Assembly (NCBI GenBank): GCA_003222235.1
Contig: QHVD01000118.1
Coordinates: 1-8,171, forward strand
Length of the DNA stretch: 8,171 nt
Direction of reading: 5' to 3'
Origin: Gemmatimonadota bacterium
Lineage (GTDB): Bacteria; Gemmatimonadota; Gemmatimonadetes; Gemmatimonadales; GWC2-71-9
The translations under genes were made by a program, and so were the position numbers. How positions within the stretch are numbered: the first letter of the stretch is position 1; every line of letters starts with the position of its first letter. Positions 6,826 to 8,171 of the stretch are shown one piece after another. The notes under the pieces were generated by a model. That model was not told the origin of the DNA and did no database searches. It was given only the letters and a program-made list of their open reading frames with translations.

Positions 6826-6844
6826 AGCGGCGTGAGATGCCGCT
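6826..6844. terminator. Small hairpin between convergent genes, possible bidirectional terminator
   Basis: AGCGGC (6826-6831) pairs with GCCGCT (6839-6844) around a 7-base loop, in the 25-base gap between the BKACE stop and the hydrolase stop. An overlapping alternative pairs GTGAG (6832-6836) with CTCAC (6843-6847). The position fits a shared terminator, but there is no T-tract on either side and the stem is short, so the function is uncertain. Confidence 0.3.
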
Positions 6845-8171
6845 CACCGCGCCCCGGACACCACGTCGACCTCTACGTTTGACGGATACCTCGCAGTGCG
6901 GTACACGCGGTGCACCCGTGCCCGGTAGTCGCCGGCCCGCGCGTTGAAGATGTTGGGAACAAACGTCTGCGGGTTGCGGTCGTACAGCGGGAACCAGGTG
7001 CTCTGCACCTGGACCATGATGCGGTGGCCCTTCCGGAAAGTGTACGCCTGCTGGTGCAGGTCCACGGTATACTCGAGCACCCGGTTGGGTGGTATCGGCG
7101 TGGGGCGGTCCCAGCTCTGGCGGTAGCGCCCGCGCATCACGTCCCCCGTCACCATCAGCTCATACCCGCCCATCGTCGGCCGGTCCGGCAGCGTGTCCGG
7201 GTAGACGTCGATGAGCTTCGCTACCCAATCCGCATCCGACCCGGTGGTCGCGGCGTACAGATGGGCGACGACGTTCCCCGCGACCGTGACGTCCTCGGTG
7301 AGGGGCGGAGTCTGCCAGGTCAGCACGTCCGGCCGGCCATCGACGAACCGTTGGTCCTCGGTCTCCCACCGCCGCCAGCGGGAGGTGCGGGAATAGGTGC
7401 GCTCCACGGGACGAGGCCGGTAGGGGATGGGGTGCGCGGGGTCTGAGACGTACTGGTCGGCCGCGTCGGAGCCCCCGCCCCCGGCCCGCGCAGCGGTTGG
7501 CGGCTCGAGCGACAACGCGCCTCCTTCGCGAAAGTACAGGTGGCGGCGCCGGGCTTCGGCAGGGGGCCAGTGGTCGAAGCTGCGCCACTCGCTCGTCCCC
7601 GCGTCGAACACCGTCGCTTCGGCGAACTTGCCGTCCCCCTGTCCCTTGAGCCAGTAGGCGAACCATTTGCTCTCAAGCTCTCGATAGTCGAACCCGGTCG
7701 CGCGGCCGAAGCGGAGGTTGCCGAGCGCTACGCCTGAGTCCGCGAACCATTGGCCGTGGTACCACGGTCCCATCACCAGATGACTGAGCCCGGCGGTGTC
7801 GGTGCGCTCGAGCGCCGCGTAGGAGGCGAGCGGGCCGTATTCGTCCTCCTGGTCCCACCAGCCGCCCACCGTGAGCGTCGGGACGGTCGTGTGGGTGAAG
7901 TAGCGGGGCAGCGAGCGCGCCTGCCACACGGAGTCGTACGCGGGATGCCCGGCGAAGCGGCGCCAGGTTGGCCAGCGGTCTGCGCCGACCGCGCGAGCCA
8001 GGGCGCCGAGCGTGGGAAACGACAGGTACCACTCGAAGGTGTCGTAGCGCCCGGGCGACGGGGTCACGCTCAGATCGGACGAGGCCTCCATCTCCCAAGC
8101 GTACTCGAGGCCATAGGTCAACCGGAACGCGCCCTGGTGGAAGAAGTCGTCGCCCATCCAGGCGTCGCCCA
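6844..8171 (-). CDS. CocE/NonD (peptidase S15) family hydrolase, alpha-amino acid ester hydrolase-like; 5' end beyond window
   Basis: The gene enters from the right edge with 441 residues in the window; the nucleophile Ser (G-x-S-Y-x-G) and any signal peptide lie outside. The frame stays open through the ATG at 8157, preceded by GDAW, so that ATG is internal to the family motif GDAWMGDD and not the start. Triad Asp is in GGWWDQEDEYG (Asp codon 7852-7854) and triad His is in MGPWYHGQW (His codon 7756-7758), 32 residues apart. The D-x-E-D pattern plus the second Asp of GDD (codon 8146-8148) match the carboxylate cluster that binds the substrate amino group in alpha-amino acid ester hydrolases, with nearly the same spacing. 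The rest is the C-terminal jelly-roll domain (for example GSDADWVAKLIDVYPD, then YTFRKGHRIMVQV) ending in VVSGAR. It is probably secreted and acts on alpha-amino esters or amides; cocaine-esterase or acylase-type activity is the alternative. Confidence 0.9.
   Translation of the reverse strand, partial: GDAWMGDDFFHQGAFRLTYGLEYAWEMEASSDLSVTPSPGRYDTFEWYLSFPTLGALARAVGADRWPTWRRFAGHPAYDSVWQARSLPRYFTHTTVPTLTVGGWWDQEDEYGPLASYAALERTDTAGLSHLVMGPWYHGQWFADSGVALGNLRFGRATGFDYRELESKWFAYWLKGQGDGKFAEATVFDAGTSEWRSFDHWPPAEARRRHLYFREGGALSLEPPTAARAGGGGSDAADQYVSDPAHPIPYRPRPVERTYSRTSRWRRWETEDQRFVDGRPDVLTWQTPPLTEDVTVAGNVVAHLYAATTGSDADWVAKLIDVYPDTLPDRPTMGGYELMVTGDVMRGRYRQSWDRPTPIPPNRVLEYTVDLHQQAYTFRKGHRIMVQVQSTWFPLYDRNPQTFVPNIFNARAGDYRARVHRVYRTARYPSNVEVDVVSGAR

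Noticed and set aside
7160..7666. A 168-codon open frame on the - strand within the hydrolase gene
   Set aside because: It is in a different frame of the same strand as the S15-family hydrolase and is composed mainly of Arg, Gly and Ala. It has no motif.

Overview
The window is a compact, high-GC stretch of a bacterial chromosome. It holds five complete protein genes plus a fragment at each edge, and I found no RNA genes, insertion sequences or CRISPR. Hand counts of single 60-base lines give about 67-80% G+C in most genes but only about 57-60% in the acyl-CoA synthetase gene. The gene mix (secreted NTF2-like protein, S15-type acyl hydrolase, short BKACE protein, large UvrD-type helicase) fits an environmental soil or sediment bacterium such as Gemmatimonadota, Acidobacteriota or Rokubacteria. 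That placement is an impression, not a result.

Layout, left to right. Bases 1-48 (+) look like the last codons of a membrane protein. A secreted DUF4440/SnoaL-like protein (30-509, +) and a small GNAT acetyltransferase (561-1040, +) follow. Next is a 631-residue propionyl-CoA synthetase-type enzyme (prpE, 1153-3048, +). It meets, tail to tail, a 972-residue superfamily 1 helicase (3045-5963, -), and the two stop codons overlap in the tetranucleotide CTAG. A 129-base divergent intergenic region separates the helicase from a BKACE/DUF849 protein (6093-6818, +). That gene converges, across a 25-base gap containing a small hairpin, on the C-terminal three quarters or so of an S15/CocE-family hydrolase (6844 to the right edge, -). 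The hydrolase keeps the residue pattern of alpha-amino acid ester hydrolases.

The genes do not form one obvious pathway; strands alternate and the functions are mixed. The most noteworthy object is the helicase. A complete DEDDh (DnaQ/epsilon-like) 3'-5' exonuclease domain with all catalytic residues sits inside the helicase, between motifs IV and V in the 2B region. The 2B region is about 500 residues long, against roughly 170 in PcrA/UvrD. This helicase also has unusual substitutions in motifs III and IV. Its product is predicted to unwind or translocate on DNA and degrade it within one polypeptide. Other points of interest are the GC anomaly of prpE, the GNAT gene directly upstream of an acyl-CoA synthetase that carries the acetylatable lysine motif, and a BKACE protein with Arg where the canonical family has a metal-site Glu.
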